From Gillisella vitis (GTDB taxonomy: Bacteria; Pseudomonadota; Alphaproteobacteria; Rhizobiales; Rhizobiaceae): a stretch of DNA of 64,000 nucleotides. Below are positions 34,696-43,045 of the stretch, piece after piece; positions within the stretch are counted from its first letter, which is position 1, and each line of letters opens with the position of its first letter. Made by a program: the position numbers and the translations under genes. The notes beneath the pieces were generated by a model, which was not told the origin of the DNA, ran no database searches, and saw nothing but the letters and a program-made list of their open reading frames with translations. Location of the stretch: contig NZ_CP056050.1 in assembly GCF_021559775.1 (NCBI RefSeq), positions 306,904 to 370,903 on the forward strand. The letters are read 5' to 3'.

Positions 34696-35190
34696 TCACG
34701 ACACTTTCCGCTGAAGGCGATGCGCCAACCAGGCTGCGAACGATCCGAGACCACTGACCGACAACAATTCGGAAACTGCGAGAAGGCCGGGCTCCACGTG
34801 AGCCGCAAAGAAGGTGATGAGCCCAAGGAAATACGCGGGGATGTTGTTGAGAGGCGCCGCCACGCGAAGCGAAACGACGATCATGGCAACCACGAATACG
34901 ACCGCGCCGAATGCGAATGGACCGATCAGGGGCAAAAGGGCACCAACGCCGAGAACTGCACCGACGCCCATAACGATACCAGCTGCCAGGCACAGGTAGC
35001 TGTAGGCCGCTTCCTTTGCTGAATGGCCGCGAGTGAAGAAAGCCACCCACCCCATGAACATCGCCCAAACCGGCCATCCAAGACTGGCGGAGGATGTGGC
35101 TGCCAAGGCAGCCGTGGTGGCAGCGATCACCGTTATTACGTTGAATTTCGCGAACCGTGCCTGAGCAAGGCTTTTTGTGTTGATGGTCAT
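34696..35190 (-). CDS. DUF1097 family membrane protein
   Basis: A 164-aa integral membrane protein with about five hydrophobic segments. The stretch ASLGWPVWAMFMGWVAFFTRG and the following AYSYLCLAAGIVMGVG match the DUF1097 (inner-membrane YcdZ-like) family. GGAG lies six bases before ATG 35190, so the six-residue upstream extension is dropped. The physiological role is unknown. It is convergent with the binding-protein operon and lies downstream of two SDR genes on the same strand. Confidence 0.8.
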   Translation of the reverse strand: MTINTKSLAQARFAKFNVITVIAATTAALAATSSASLGWPVWAMFMGWVAFFTRGHSAKEAAYSYLCLAAGIVMGVGAVLGVGALLPLIGPFAFGAVVFVVAMIVVSLRVAAPLNNIPAYFLGLITFFAAHVEPGLLAVSELLSVSGLGSFAAWLAHRLQRKVS

Positions 35191-35258
35191 GTTTATCTCC
35201 GTTCTCATTCGTTTCGGTGGGTGGCCGGCTTCGCTAAAACCGGCCTGGGAGGCGGGTG

Positions 35259-36158
35259 CTAGAGAAGTGCAGGCTTCAGCAGATCCTGCAGGCCGATGTT
35301 GCGGAACATCTCCGCTCTGACGCGGTCGGCCACGCCATTGACGATCTCCGCACCATCCTGCGACGGATCTACGTGGACGCGGAACGGGCGCTTGCCAAAA
35401 GGCATGCCGATCACATCGACGATGGCAACAGCTACCGATCCAGCATCTGCATCGACCGGCTCCAGTGCGGCCAGCCCCTGCAATGCCTGCTCTGGCACGC
35501 CCTTGTAAGGCCCGTCATTGTATTCGGCGGCACGGGCAGTGTCGGCCGGGGATCCAGAATGGGCGAAATGATTGGTGCCCTGGGTGAAGGCACCAGGGAC
35601 GATGATGGACGTTTCGATACCCCAGCGCGTCAGCTCGGCGGCGTAAGAGACAGCAAGGGAATCCATAGCGGCCTTGGCAGCAAAATACGGCGAGAGGTAT
35701 GGGGGAGTGCCGCCGCGGGTGCTGGAAGACGATACCCAGACCACAAGGCCTTTGCCCTGCTTGCGAAGGTACGGGAGCGCCGCACGGTTGACGCGCTGAG
35801 TAGAGAGCACGTTGATGTCGTAAAGCTCAGCGAACTGCTCCGGGGTGAAGGCCTCGGCGGGGCCGAACGACATGTGCCCGGCATTGTGCATGATAACGTC
35901 AAGCCTGCCAGCTTCAGTGATGATCGTTTCGATACCGGCTTGTACAGAGGCGTCGGAAGCAACATCGAGTTCCACGGATCGCAGGTCTACACCGTGCTCT
36001 TCGGCGAAAGATGCTGCTTCAACGACAGCCTTGGCGTTCCGCGTCGTGGTTGCACGCATTCCAGCATAAACGGTATGGCCGGCATGGGCCAGTGCCCGTG
36101 CAGTGAGAGCGCCAAAACCGCTGGAGGCGCCTGTGATGACGATGACTTGCTTGCTCAT
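35259..36158 (-). CDS. Short-chain dehydrogenase/reductase (SDR), longer type
   Basis: A 299-aa classical SDR. The cofactor motif is TGASSGFGALTARAL (residues 9-23), the structural motif HNAGH, a catalytic serine in VWVSSSSTRGG, and the YxxxK site in PYFAAKAAMDSLAVSYAAEL, where the tyrosine and lysine are four apart. The Rossmann acceptor region GMRATTTRN suggests NADP. The substrate is unknown. AAGGAT precedes ATG 36158. It is 80 bp downstream of a second SDR gene on the same strand and may share its LysR-controlled promoter. Confidence 0.88.
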   Translation of the reverse strand: MSKQVIVITGASSGFGALTARALAHAGHTVYAGMRATTTRNAKAVVEAASFAEEHGVDLRSVELDVASDASVQAGIETIITEAGRLDVIMHNAGHMSFGPAEAFTPEQFAELYDINVLSTQRVNRAALPYLRKQGKGLVVWVSSSSTRGGTPPYLSPYFAAKAAMDSLAVSYAAELTRWGIETSIIVPGAFTQGTNHFAHSGSPADTARAAEYNDGPYKGVPEQALQGLAALEPVDADAGSVAVAIVDVIGMPFGKRPFRVHVDPSQDGAEIVNGVADRVRAEMFRNIGLQDLLKPALL

Positions 36159-36238
36159 GGGATCGATCCTTCAGATGTAGGCTGTGAGGTGGAAGCGAGC
36201 GTCTGGCGCGCTTTTGTGCGGAGACCTGGCGGCCAGGT

Positions 36239-36979
36239 TCAGGCGACACCGCCGTTGGCGCGGACGATTTGGCCATTGACCCAGCCCGAATCCGGACCGG
36301 ACAGGAATGCGACGACGTTGGCGATATCGTTGGGCTCACCGAGGCGTTCGAGTGGCGGCATTTTCGCAAATTGTGCGATCAGCTCGTCGGACTTGCCGTT
36401 CAGGAAGAGATCGGTAGCAATCGGACCCGGTGCCACGGCATTGACCGTTATATTGCGGCCGCGAAGCTCCTTGGCGAACACGTGCGTGAATGCTTCTACG
36501 GCAGCCTTCGTACCGTTGTAGACTGCGTAACCCGGCATGTTCAGGGCCAGTGTGGTGGACGAAAAGTTGATGATCCGTCCGCCAGCCTGAAGACGCTTGG
36601 CAGCCTCGCGCATCGTGTTGAATGTGCCCTTCGCGTTGATGGCGAAATGGCGGTCGAATTCTTCGTCGCTGGTTTCTGCCAATGGCAGGGTTTTAAGGAT
36701 GCCGGCATTATTGACCAGGACGTCGACGTGACCAAAAGCTGTTTCCGCAGCATCGAACATCCTTGCGACGGCAGTCGGGTCGGAGACGTCGGCCTGCGCG
36801 CTGATTGCAGTTCCACCTTCCAACTCGATCTTGCGAACCAAAGCCTCAGCAGGCGCTACACTGCCGGAATAATTCACGACGACTGCGAAGCCATCGCGGC
36901 CTAGTCGTTCGGCTATAGCAGCACCAATTCCGCGCGACGCGCCGGTTACGATGGCAACCTTGTTTGAAATATCGGACAT
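36239..36979 (-). CDS. Short-chain dehydrogenase/reductase (SDR), FabG-like
   Basis: A 246-aa classical SDR with TGASRGIGAAIAERL (residues 13-27), NNAGIL, INFSSTTLAL (Ser), YAVYNGTKAAVEAFTHVFAKEL (YxxxK, here YNGTK) and the C-terminal GWVNGQIVRANGGVA typical of FabG-like enzymes. It would reduce or oxidise a small carbonyl/alcohol with NAD(P). AAGGAG lies eight bases before ATG 36979. It is divergent from a LysR regulator, the common arrangement for LysR-controlled SDR genes. Confidence 0.88.
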   Translation of the reverse strand: MSDISNKVAIVTGASRGIGAAIAERLGRDGFAVVVNYSGSVAPAEALVRKIELEGGTAISAQADVSDPTAVARMFDAAETAFGHVDVLVNNAGILKTLPLAETSDEEFDRHFAINAKGTFNTMREAAKRLQAGGRIINFSSTTLALNMPGYAVYNGTKAAVEAFTHVFAKELRGRNITVNAVAPGPIATDLFLNGKSDELIAQFAKMPPLERLGEPNDIANVVAFLSGPDSGWVNGQIVRANGGVA

Positions 36980-37060
36980 CTGAATTCTCCTTGAGGCGTT
37001 ATCGCCTGTTCACAAGGAGGAAGATGCCACTATCTCGCCCACGGATAATTATGCATTATT

Positions 37061-37076
37061 CCGCATCACTATGCGG
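37061..37076. promoter_or_regulatory. LysR-type dyad in the SDR/lysR divergent gap
   Basis: CCGCAT and ATGCGG pair around a 4-nt centre, just upstream of ATG 37089, next to an AT-rich stretch ATAATTATGCATTAT that is also dyadic. These are the best operator candidates for the divergent LysR regulator. Confidence 0.4.
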
Positions 37077-37088
37077 GAATTACGAACA

Positions 37089-37988
37089 ATGGATAGACTG
37101 GATGCGATGCGAATTTTCAGCCGCGTGGTTGAGCGAAGAAGCTTCACCGCCGCAGCGGAGGATCTGGGATTGCCGCGATCGACCGTCACCGATGCGGTCA
37201 AACAGCTGGAAGCTCGGCTCGGCGTGCGACTATTGCAGCGAACCACGCGCCATGTCAGCGCGACGCTGGACGGTGAAGCCTACTATCAGCGCTGCATCTC
37301 GATACTGGATGATATCGACGATGCCGAAGGCGCGTTTGCCGGCGCGGTTCCCAAGGGGCTGCTTCGGGTGGACGTGCACGGGACGCTCGCCCGTCATTTC
37401 GTCCTGCCAAACCTTCAGTCTTTTTTCGCAAAGTATCCCGGCGTCGATCTTTACATGACCGAGGGAGACAGGTTCGTCGACCTTGTGCGCGAAGGCATCG
37501 ACTGCGTTCTGCGCGTAGGCGAACCACAAGGCGGCGACATGATTGGCCGCCGTGTGGCAATTCTTGAGGAAATCACCTGCGCCTCACCGAAGTACCTTGA
37601 GCGCTACGGCACCCCCAAGACCCTCGACGATCTTGCAAACCACGCCATGGTCGGCTTTCGATCCTCCGCAAGCGGAGGGCTAATCTCCTTGGAATTCAGC
37701 GTCGGTGGCAAGGTGGTCACACGGGAGCTGCCGACGACGATTACCGTCAATGCTGCGGAGAGCTTTATTGCATCGGCGAAAGAAGGCTTCGGTCTGATCC
37801 AGATACCGCGGTATCACGCTCAAAAAAACCTCGACGACTGCACGCTCATCCACATTCTTCAAGAGTTCCCCCCGACGCCGACACCCGTCTCACTTTTCTA
37901 CCCGCCAAACCGGCAACTTTCGCCGCGCGTGCGGGTGTTTATAGATTGGCTGATCGGTGTTTTTCGTGAGACGCCGATCAAACCGTAA
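37089..37988 (+). CDS. LysR-family transcriptional regulator
   Basis: A 299-aa LysR protein. The start MDRLDAMRIFSRVVERRSFT at 37089 matches the family; the ATG at 37071 would add six residues. The helix-turn-helix is LPRSTVTDAVKQLEARLGVRLLQRTTRHV and the effector domain begins LRVDVHGTLARHFVLPNLQSFFAKYPGVDLYM. The gene is divergent from the two SDR genes and is their probable regulator. An intact start and end are seen; an IS66-family end lies 35 bp after its stop. Confidence 0.88.
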   Translation: MDRLDAMRIFSRVVERRSFTAAAEDLGLPRSTVTDAVKQLEARLGVRLLQRTTRHVSATLDGEAYYQRCISILDDIDDAEGAFAGAVPKGLLRVDVHGTLARHFVLPNLQSFFAKYPGVDLYMTEGDRFVDLVREGIDCVLRVGEPQGGDMIGRRVAILEEITCASPKYLERYGTPKTLDDLANHAMVGFRSSASGGLISLEFSVGGKVVTRELPTTITVNAAESFIASAKEGFGLIQIPRYHAQKNLDDCTLIHILQEFPPTPTPVSLFYPPNRQLSPRVRVFIDWLIGVFRETPIKP

Positions 37989-38022
37989 GAGTGACACTAC
38001 CGCCCTCGAATAGATTTGAACC

Positions 38023-38769
38023 GTAAGCGCGATTTTCGATGCGCATTGACGGCTACGGCACTGAACCGCCCTCACATCGGCAGCGATATCCAGCTCTATT
38101 AGCCCGCAGATTTTTTGGAGAAGTTAAACGGTAGCAGGTCGACGATGTCGGCCGCTTCGTCGCGCTGCGGCAGCTCAGTTAGCGCATGGCGCAGCCAGGC
38201 GAGCGGGTCGACGCCACAAGCGCGGCAAGTGAGCATTAGACTGTAGATCACGGCGCTGGCCTTGGCACCCTCGACGCTGTCACTGAACAGCCACGATTTT
38301 CTTCCGATCGCAAAAACTCTGATATCGCGTTCCAGAATGTTGTTATCGATCGGCATCCTGCCGTCACTGGTATAGCGCGTCAGATACCCCCACTGGTTCA
38401 GGGTGTAGGACACGGCGTCGCCCAGCTTGGTGTCCGGCAAAACCTTTGGCGCAATGGTGTCGAGCCACATCTTTAGGCGTTCAGGACGGGCAAGCTGTGC
38501 TGTTGGCGGAAACTGCGTATGCAGTCGGCCTTCGTCTCGCCGGCATCAGGGATATTGTCTCTTGCCTGCTTTTCGATCCGGTAGAGTTGCTCGAAGAACC
38601 GGAGTGCCTGTTCCGGCGGTCCGCCTCCATTCTTGCGGGTTTTGAGTGCCTCAACGAAGCGCCGCCTGGAATGAGCCATGCATCCGACATGGGTGGAGCT
38701 ATTGATGGTGCGCCAGGCTGTGTAGCCATCGCTTACCAATATGCCGCGATAATCACCGAGGAATTTCTG
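38023..38769 (-). mobile_element. IS66-family insertion sequence remnant
   Basis: One end begins GTAAGCGC at 38023, the usual start of IS66-family terminal repeats, 76 bp outside the transposase stop. The other end is lost: transposase sequence stops near 38769, where LysR coding sequence starts on the other strand. The element holds only the C-terminal part of the TnpC transposase gene and none of tnpA or tnpB. Confidence 0.75.
38099..38769 (-). pseudogene. IS66 TnpC transposase fragment with frameshift
   Basis: The minus strand encodes the end of an IS66 transposase: FLGDYRGILVSDGYTAWR and GCMAHSRRRFVEALKTR in one frame, ending at TAA near 38473, then MWLDTIAPKVLPDTKLGDAVSYTLNQWGYL, PIDNNILERDIRVFAIGRKSWLFSDSVEGA and a C-terminal tail in the next frame to 38099. 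The family runs straight from LPVLNAL into KMWLDT, so one base is missing at the junction (GCCTAAAG). The 5' half with the helix-turn-helix, zinc finger and first DDE residues is absent. The gene is not functional. Confidence 0.82.
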
Positions 38770-38772
38770 CGG

Positions 38773-39579
38773 GTGAGCCAGCCAGCCCTCAGCGCCCAGT
38801 TGAACCGTCTCCGCGACCTGTTCGAGGACCCGCTGTTGGTTCCTGCCCACCGCGGCATGATACCGACGGCGAAGGTGCTCGAGCTGCTGGAACCACTGCG
38901 GGCATCGCTGGACCAGTTCCGCAAGATGCTCCAAAGTCATGACAGGTTCGCCCCGGAGACCGCGGAGCTGAAGGTGGCCATCGCCTGCACGGATTATGTC
39001 GAGGCCAGTGTGGTAATGCCGCTGATCCTGGCTTTGCGCGAGCGAGCTCCCAAGATACGGGTCGCGGTTCATCGCCTGAACCCGCCGACATTACCTCGGC
39101 AACTTGCAGAGGGCGACGTCGATTTCGCCATCGCCACTCCTGATCCACTTAATCAGGACCTTCGCACCCAGCACCTGTTCGAGGAGAACTATGTTCTCAT
39201 TGGCCGGGAAGGGCATTCGCGGATCAAGGACGCGGCGACGGTGGAAGGTTTCGCCGGCCTCGAACAGGTGATCGTCTCCCCTTCCGGCGGAAGCTTCTCT
39301 ACGCCGGTCGATGCCTTACTGGCGGCACAGGGCTGCCAGCGAAGGGTGGCTGCCTCGGCGGCCTCCTTCCTTGTCGTTCCTGGAATGGTTGCCTCCAGCG
39401 ACCTCGTCGCCCTGGTACCGCGGCGGCTACTGCGGACCGCCGGGCCTCCGCTCGACGTTATGGAAGTTCCGTGGCTTTCGGAAAGTTTCGAGGTGGCTAT
39501 GATATGGCATGAGCGCGGCCAAGGACATCAGGGCCACCGCTGGGTTCGCGAACTCGTTCATGGTCTGACGGCCGGCTAG
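38773..39579 (+). pseudogene. LysR-family regulator truncated at its 5' end by the IS66 remnant
   Basis: From 38773 the plus strand reads VSQPALSAQLNRLRDLFEDPLLVPAHRGM, the second half of a LysR helix-turn-helix, then an intact effector domain (LKVAIACTDYVEASVVMPLILALRERAPKI) to the stop at 39579. The first 20-25 residues of the family (start codon and helix 1) are missing, replaced by IS66 sequence. An open frame continues upstream through antisense IS66 sequence to 38446, so a chimeric product is formally possible, but without a complete DNA-binding domain. It is best regarded as an IS-disrupted gene. Confidence 0.75.
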
Positions 39580-39729
39580 GAGGGTAGGCAGGCTGGACAG
39601 CTTCGGTTCCAGTTTTGGTATTTGCTGGCCCAAACTGGACCGCTGCAGAGTCTTGATGCATGGGAAGCGGCGGCTATGTCTCCTAAAACTTTCAGGTCTT
39701 GAACCAATTCGAACTTGCGACCCGCTGTT

Positions 39730-40857
39730 TCACTGGATCCGCAGAGCAGAGACAAACCCGCCAACCAGGCGATTTTGATCAAACACGTTCATCGGCAGAT
39801 CAGCCTTCGGCATCCAGACACGCCCTACTTCCACCGCTGCGGAAACTGGTAAGGCCGGAAACACATTTAATGTCGCCCCCTCTCCGTGCGCGGATTTTAT
39901 ACTGTTGAAAAGCCGCCTCAGTTCCTGACGAAAAGATGTGAGATCCGCGGCATTCCGCATGATGTCGTTGTGCGGCGAATTCACGGTGATCGACCAAACC
40001 GAAACGTCTTCGCCCAGAACCGAAACAATACGATCCCTCGAAATTGTCGCGCTCAAAGCCAGAATCAAAGCCACCTTTGAATGTATCAAAGCCGGCGTCT
40101 CAACCAAAAAATCAATAGGGGCACTGTCGTTTTGCCACTTCCATGTCGCCGGCTCTCTGTGTCGCTGATGAACTTCGGCAGGGAGAATATCGCAAAGCTG
40201 CCTTCCCAGTTCAATCAGAAGCGGCTGGGGCGCAAGCGCGAAAACGCTTGCATGGGTAATCTGCTGTCGCTCGATTCGGCCCCGAATCTTTTCGGTGAAC
40301 AGCCGTCGAAGGTTGGTCTGCTGAATCTTCCAATACTGTTCGTCGGTATCGTCGAGCGAAAGGCCGAGCATTTCGAGATCGATCGTTTCAAATGATGCCG
40401 GCGAGCGCGCCGGCAGCATCGACGCGAATATGTCGTCTCTTGCCACAAGCGCTTCGTTTTTGCCGATGCTGGCTCCAAAACGGATAACATGCGAAGCGCG
40501 ATCCGGCTGGATACCGCTCGCCAGGCGGACCCTGCGCTCGTGCTCCTCCTTCATATGGACCAGAAGTTCCTCAGGATGGTCGTCTGGCGCTTCATTGTCG
40601 ATCAGTCGATGGCACTTGGCGCAGAGAAGCATGAGGTTGGAGATGTCTCTGGCGAGAAGTGCGGATCTTGCCGGATGACCGCGGGCTCCCTCGGGCGAGT
40701 CAGCAACGATGTGGGCGACAAAGCCAAACATCTTGTCCTCCTTGCCAGAGAGGAGGTCGCCGATGAGCTCGCAGTTGCAACCGCGAAACTGGCAACGGCC
40801 TGCCGCACGCGCCCAGAGCGCACGTTGAACCTTCTCGGGAATCCTCGATTTTGCCAT
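39730..40857 (-). CDS. cap5: CBASS effector Cap5: HNH endonuclease with SAVED domain
   Basis: A 375-aa protein with an N-terminal HNH nuclease: FVAHIVADSPEGARG (His49), then LMLLCAKCHRLIDNEAPDDHP with Asn74, Cys79, Cys82 and His83; Cys22, Cys27 and Cys29 complete a likely zinc site. The C-terminal 200 residues have the SAVED pattern, ending ALPVSAAVEVGRVWMPKADLPMNVFDQN. Known Cap5 proteins degrade DNA when their SAVED domain binds a cyclic oligonucleotide made by the partner CD-NTase, killing the infected cell. It follows the E2-like gene directly (TGAATG). The assignment is strong from both the domains and the operon. Confidence 0.9.
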   Translation of the reverse strand: MAKSRIPEKVQRALWARAAGRCQFRGCNCELIGDLLSGKEDKMFGFVAHIVADSPEGARGHPARSALLARDISNLMLLCAKCHRLIDNEAPDDHPEELLVHMKEEHERRVRLASGIQPDRASHVIRFGASIGKNEALVARDDIFASMLPARSPASFETIDLEMLGLSLDDTDEQYWKIQQTNLRRLFTEKIRGRIERQQITHASVFALAPQPLLIELGRQLCDILPAEVHQRHREPATWKWQNDSAPIDFLVETPALIHSKVALILALSATISRDRIVSVLGEDVSVWSITVNSPHNDIMRNAADLTSFRQELRRLFNSIKSAHGEGATLNVFPALPVSAAVEVGRVWMPKADLPMNVFDQNRLVGGFVSALRIQ

Positions 40858-41346
40858 TCAGCCTGCTTTCCTAACTGGTGCATGCCGCTGCAGCCGGCTT
40901 CGACTTACACGCTGCTCCACATCGCGATGCTCCGGATGCTCTCCCCCGCCTCGCCACTCGCCATCGATCAGCCAATCCTCGAAATAGAAGAGCCAGAGCG
41001 ACGTCCACGGAATGATGGTCTGATCGAGCCTCATCCAGGGCTGCCACTCATATGTGCGTGGTAAATAGAGACAGAGGCGGGTAGGCTTCTGGTCATATAC
41101 ATGTGGAAGGTCTTTTCCACCGGACAGCATCAACAGATCGGGATTGTCCAGAAACACCCTCGGCGAGCGATTGACCTCAAATTCCAACCGAGCATCATAG
41201 ATGCGGGAAAGCGGCGTGGGCGACGATTTATAGTACCAATTGAAATGTCCTGATCCGAGTTCACCATCCCCGACAGACAACGGGTTCTTCGTCAGTAGAA
41301 GAAACTGTTGCGCGGCGGTCAGTGGCTTCGGATCAGAAAAACGCAT
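40858..41346 (-). CDS. CBASS stand-alone E2-like (ubiquitin-conjugating-like) protein
   Basis: A 162-aa protein with one cysteine only, Cys92 in KPTRLCLYLP, placed like the catalytic cysteine of bacterial E2-like proteins, and a C-terminal WLIDGEWRGGGEHPEH motif common to E2-like proteins of CBASS and related operons. In such operons an E2 module primes the CD-NTase by covalent modification; here the E1 domain of full-length Cap2 and the Cap3 peptidase are both absent, matching the short type II layout. It lies between the CD-NTase gene (5-bp gap) and cap5 (adjacent). GGAAG precedes ATG 41346. Confidence 0.82.
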   Translation of the reverse strand: MRFSDPKPLTAAQQFLLLTKNPLSVGDGELGSGHFNWYYKSSPTPLSRIYDARLEFEVNRSPRVFLDNPDLLMLSGGKDLPHVYDQKPTRLCLYLPRTYEWQPWMRLDQTIIPWTSLWLFYFEDWLIDGEWRGGGEHPEHRDVEQRVSRSRLQRHAPVRKAG

Positions 41347-41351
41347 GGCGG

Positions 41352-42548
41352 CTATCTTCCAAAAAACGTGTTGGCGCGAACGGGGGTGACGGCGGCCGTA
41401 GTGATACCTGTCACGAGGCCAATGCGGGGTGCGACGCCGAGGGTGCCCTTCTGACGAGAGGTGGAGATGTCATCGGTAATAGAATCTATGACAGCCTTGG
41501 CCGGGGCGGACCCGAAGGCGTCTCCAAGTTGTCGCCTCAGGCCATCAAGCCCTTCCACATCCTTCAGCCTGCTGATGTCTGCCAGAGCCCGGGTGTGCCA
41601 GGTGAAAAATATCTCAGCGCGCTTGGGATCGCCGTTCCACTTTTCGGAAAAATTCTCGCCCTTCGTCGTCTCATTCCAGACGAACCACTGCATCTGTCCG
41701 TCAACGCGGCGCGTCTCGATGAAGTCGGGCATGTGCCGGATGACGTCGAAGAGCAGATCCAGTTCAGAGTCGTAGATGAAGGTTCTGACGCAGTACTCGT
41801 AACTCTTTGATGCCAAGGTCGTCAGCAGAACCGAAATCGGCGACAGGGATATATCGATCTCGTTGACGGCGATGAAGACATCTCGGTGGCGCTTCAGGAT
41901 CTGGACGACCCTCTGCAAAAGGCCCTTGAAATGAACCTGCTCTGGAAAGGGTTCAATGTCTGCACGGGCGCGATCCTGAGTATGCAAGCTTTTCGTCACA
42001 CGGAAACGCGGCGCAAGCTTCACACGCTCAAGGAACAAAGCCTTGTAGCCCTTCGGGTTTGACGGCTTCCAGATCTTGAGTGCCCGGTCGGGCACAAGTT
42101 CGCCGCCCATATGGCAGTTCCGGTTTGGAATCGACGGGGTAATGTCCATGTGGAATTCGTTAGCGTAGACGAGCCGCCAGCAGCGCGCCATCTCCACCAG
42201 AAGCGGCTTATAGTGGCCATTGGCCTTCAACCGATCACCGATCGCCTTCTTCAATGCGGCAGGCTCGACCCAATGTCCAAGATATGGTGCATGGGCTACC
42301 AGATCGACGTCGTGTTCATTGCTGCCGATCGGCTTGACGGTCGTTCCGATCGCGGTCGATCCCTGAAGGAAAATTCCCATTGCTTTGAGCAAAGGATCCT
42401 CCGCGTCAGCCAACCATCCGCCAACCCCGTCGTAGCGCTCCTTTGCGAGCTCCGCCTGGCTCAGTGAGATTTCGAGAGTGACGCACATCCGCTCAAGAGC
42501 GCCGATAAGCATCCCGTCCCGCATGACAAGTCGATGATCGTGAAACAT
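41352..42548 (-). CDS. CBASS CD-NTase (cGAS/DncV-like nucleotidyltransferase)
   Basis: A 398-aa nucleotidyltransferase. The active-site pattern is complete: FLQGSTAIGTTV (Gly63-Ser64), then EHDVDLV with Asp80 and Asp82, and the third carboxylate Asp135 in FHMDITPS. This is the CD-NTase signature; such enzymes make cyclic di- or trinucleotides on phage infection. The clade and product cannot be read reliably from the sequence. AGGAGG lies five bases before ATG 42548. It is the first gene of the CBASS operon, transcribed away from the CapH/CapP genes across a 176-bp gap with direct repeats. Confidence 0.9.
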   Translation of the reverse strand: MFHDHRLVMRDGMLIGALERMCVTLEISLSQAELAKERYDGVGGWLADAEDPLLKAMGIFLQGSTAIGTTVKPIGSNEHDVDLVAHAPYLGHWVEPAALKKAIGDRLKANGHYKPLLVEMARCWRLVYANEFHMDITPSIPNRNCHMGGELVPDRALKIWKPSNPKGYKALFLERVKLAPRFRVTKSLHTQDRARADIEPFPEQVHFKGLLQRVVQILKRHRDVFIAVNEIDISLSPISVLLTTLASKSYEYCVRTFIYDSELDLLFDVIRHMPDFIETRRVDGQMQWFVWNETTKGENFSEKWNGDPKRAEIFFTWHTRALADISRLKDVEGLDGLRRQLGDAFGSAPAKAVIDSITDDISTSRQKGTLGVAPRIGLVTGITTAAVTPVRANTFFGR

Positions 42549-42600
42549 GCATTCCTCCTGCGCCCGAAAAGGGATCTAGCTGTAAGATCTGCTCGTCCAA

Positions 42601-42672
42601 TTTTATACAGATAAATCGAACGCTTGCCATCGTCAAGCTCTGTGCTATATTTTTGTACAGATTAACCGAACG
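42601..42672. promoter_or_regulatory. CBASS/capH divergent promoter with two 22-bp direct repeats
   Basis: Two copies of a 22-bp sequence, TTTT(A/G)TACAGAT followed by (A/T)AA(T/C)CGAACG, lie at 42601-42622 and 42651-42672, exactly 50 bp apart, with three mismatches. Between them is a capH promoter candidate, TTGCCA (42624-42629), 16 nt, TATATT (42646-42651). The second repeat covers the -10 edge and transcription start, as expected of a CapH repressor site. The first may serve the divergent CBASS promoter. Confidence 0.55.
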
Positions 42673-42724
42673 GCGCGGCACGTGAGTGCTCGCGCCTTCA
42701 GTGATTCAAGGGAGTAATTCGATC

Positions 42725-43045
42725 ATGTCTTTGGCTGTTAAGCTCAAAGAACTCAGGGGCAAGAACCGTCAATCCTTGCAGGAGGTCGCGGATGCGATTG
42801 GAGCGTCCAAGACACATATCTACGATCTGGAGACCGGTCGCAGCACCAACCCCTCAATTGAACTTCTGACCAAGCTCGCCACGCATTTTCGCGTTGCCAT
42901 TGCCGACTTGGTTGGCGAGAATCCAGAGGGGAAAGACGAAGAGCCTGGTCTCGTTGCGATGTACAGGGATCTTAAATCTCTGGCTCCGCAAGACCGTGAA
43001 ACAATTCAGATGCTGATGGACAGGCTGAAACCAAAGGGAAAGTAA
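42725..43045 (+). CDS. capH: XRE-family helix-turn-helix regulator, CapH-like
   Basis: A 106-aa protein with a Cro/C1-type helix-turn-helix over residues about 4-60 (LKELRGKNRQSLQEVADAIG, then ASKTHIYDLETGRSTNPSIELLTKLATHF) and a short C-terminal part. It starts at ATG 42725 behind AAGGGA. It is immediately followed by a zinc peptidase gene and is divergent from the CBASS operon, the arrangement described for CapH/CapP, in which CapH represses the CBASS promoter and is cleaved by CapP when single-stranded DNA appears. Assignment to CapH rests on this context; XRE-ImmA pairs also regulate mobile elements and toxins. Confidence 0.75.
   Translation: MSLAVKLKELRGKNRQSLQEVADAIGASKTHIYDLETGRSTNPSIELLTKLATHFRVAIADLVGENPEGKDEEPGLVAMYRDLKSLAPQDRETIQMLMDRLKPKGK

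Noticed and set aside
38446..38772. Upstream extension of the LysR frame as a functional N-terminus
   Set aside because: This part is antisense to IS66 transposase and does not resemble a LysR helix 1.
39605..39640. Imperfect hairpin CCAGTTT/AAACTGG as a terminator for cap5 and the LysR remnant
   Set aside because: Only a 7-bp core with a 16-nt loop and mismatches; too weak to list.
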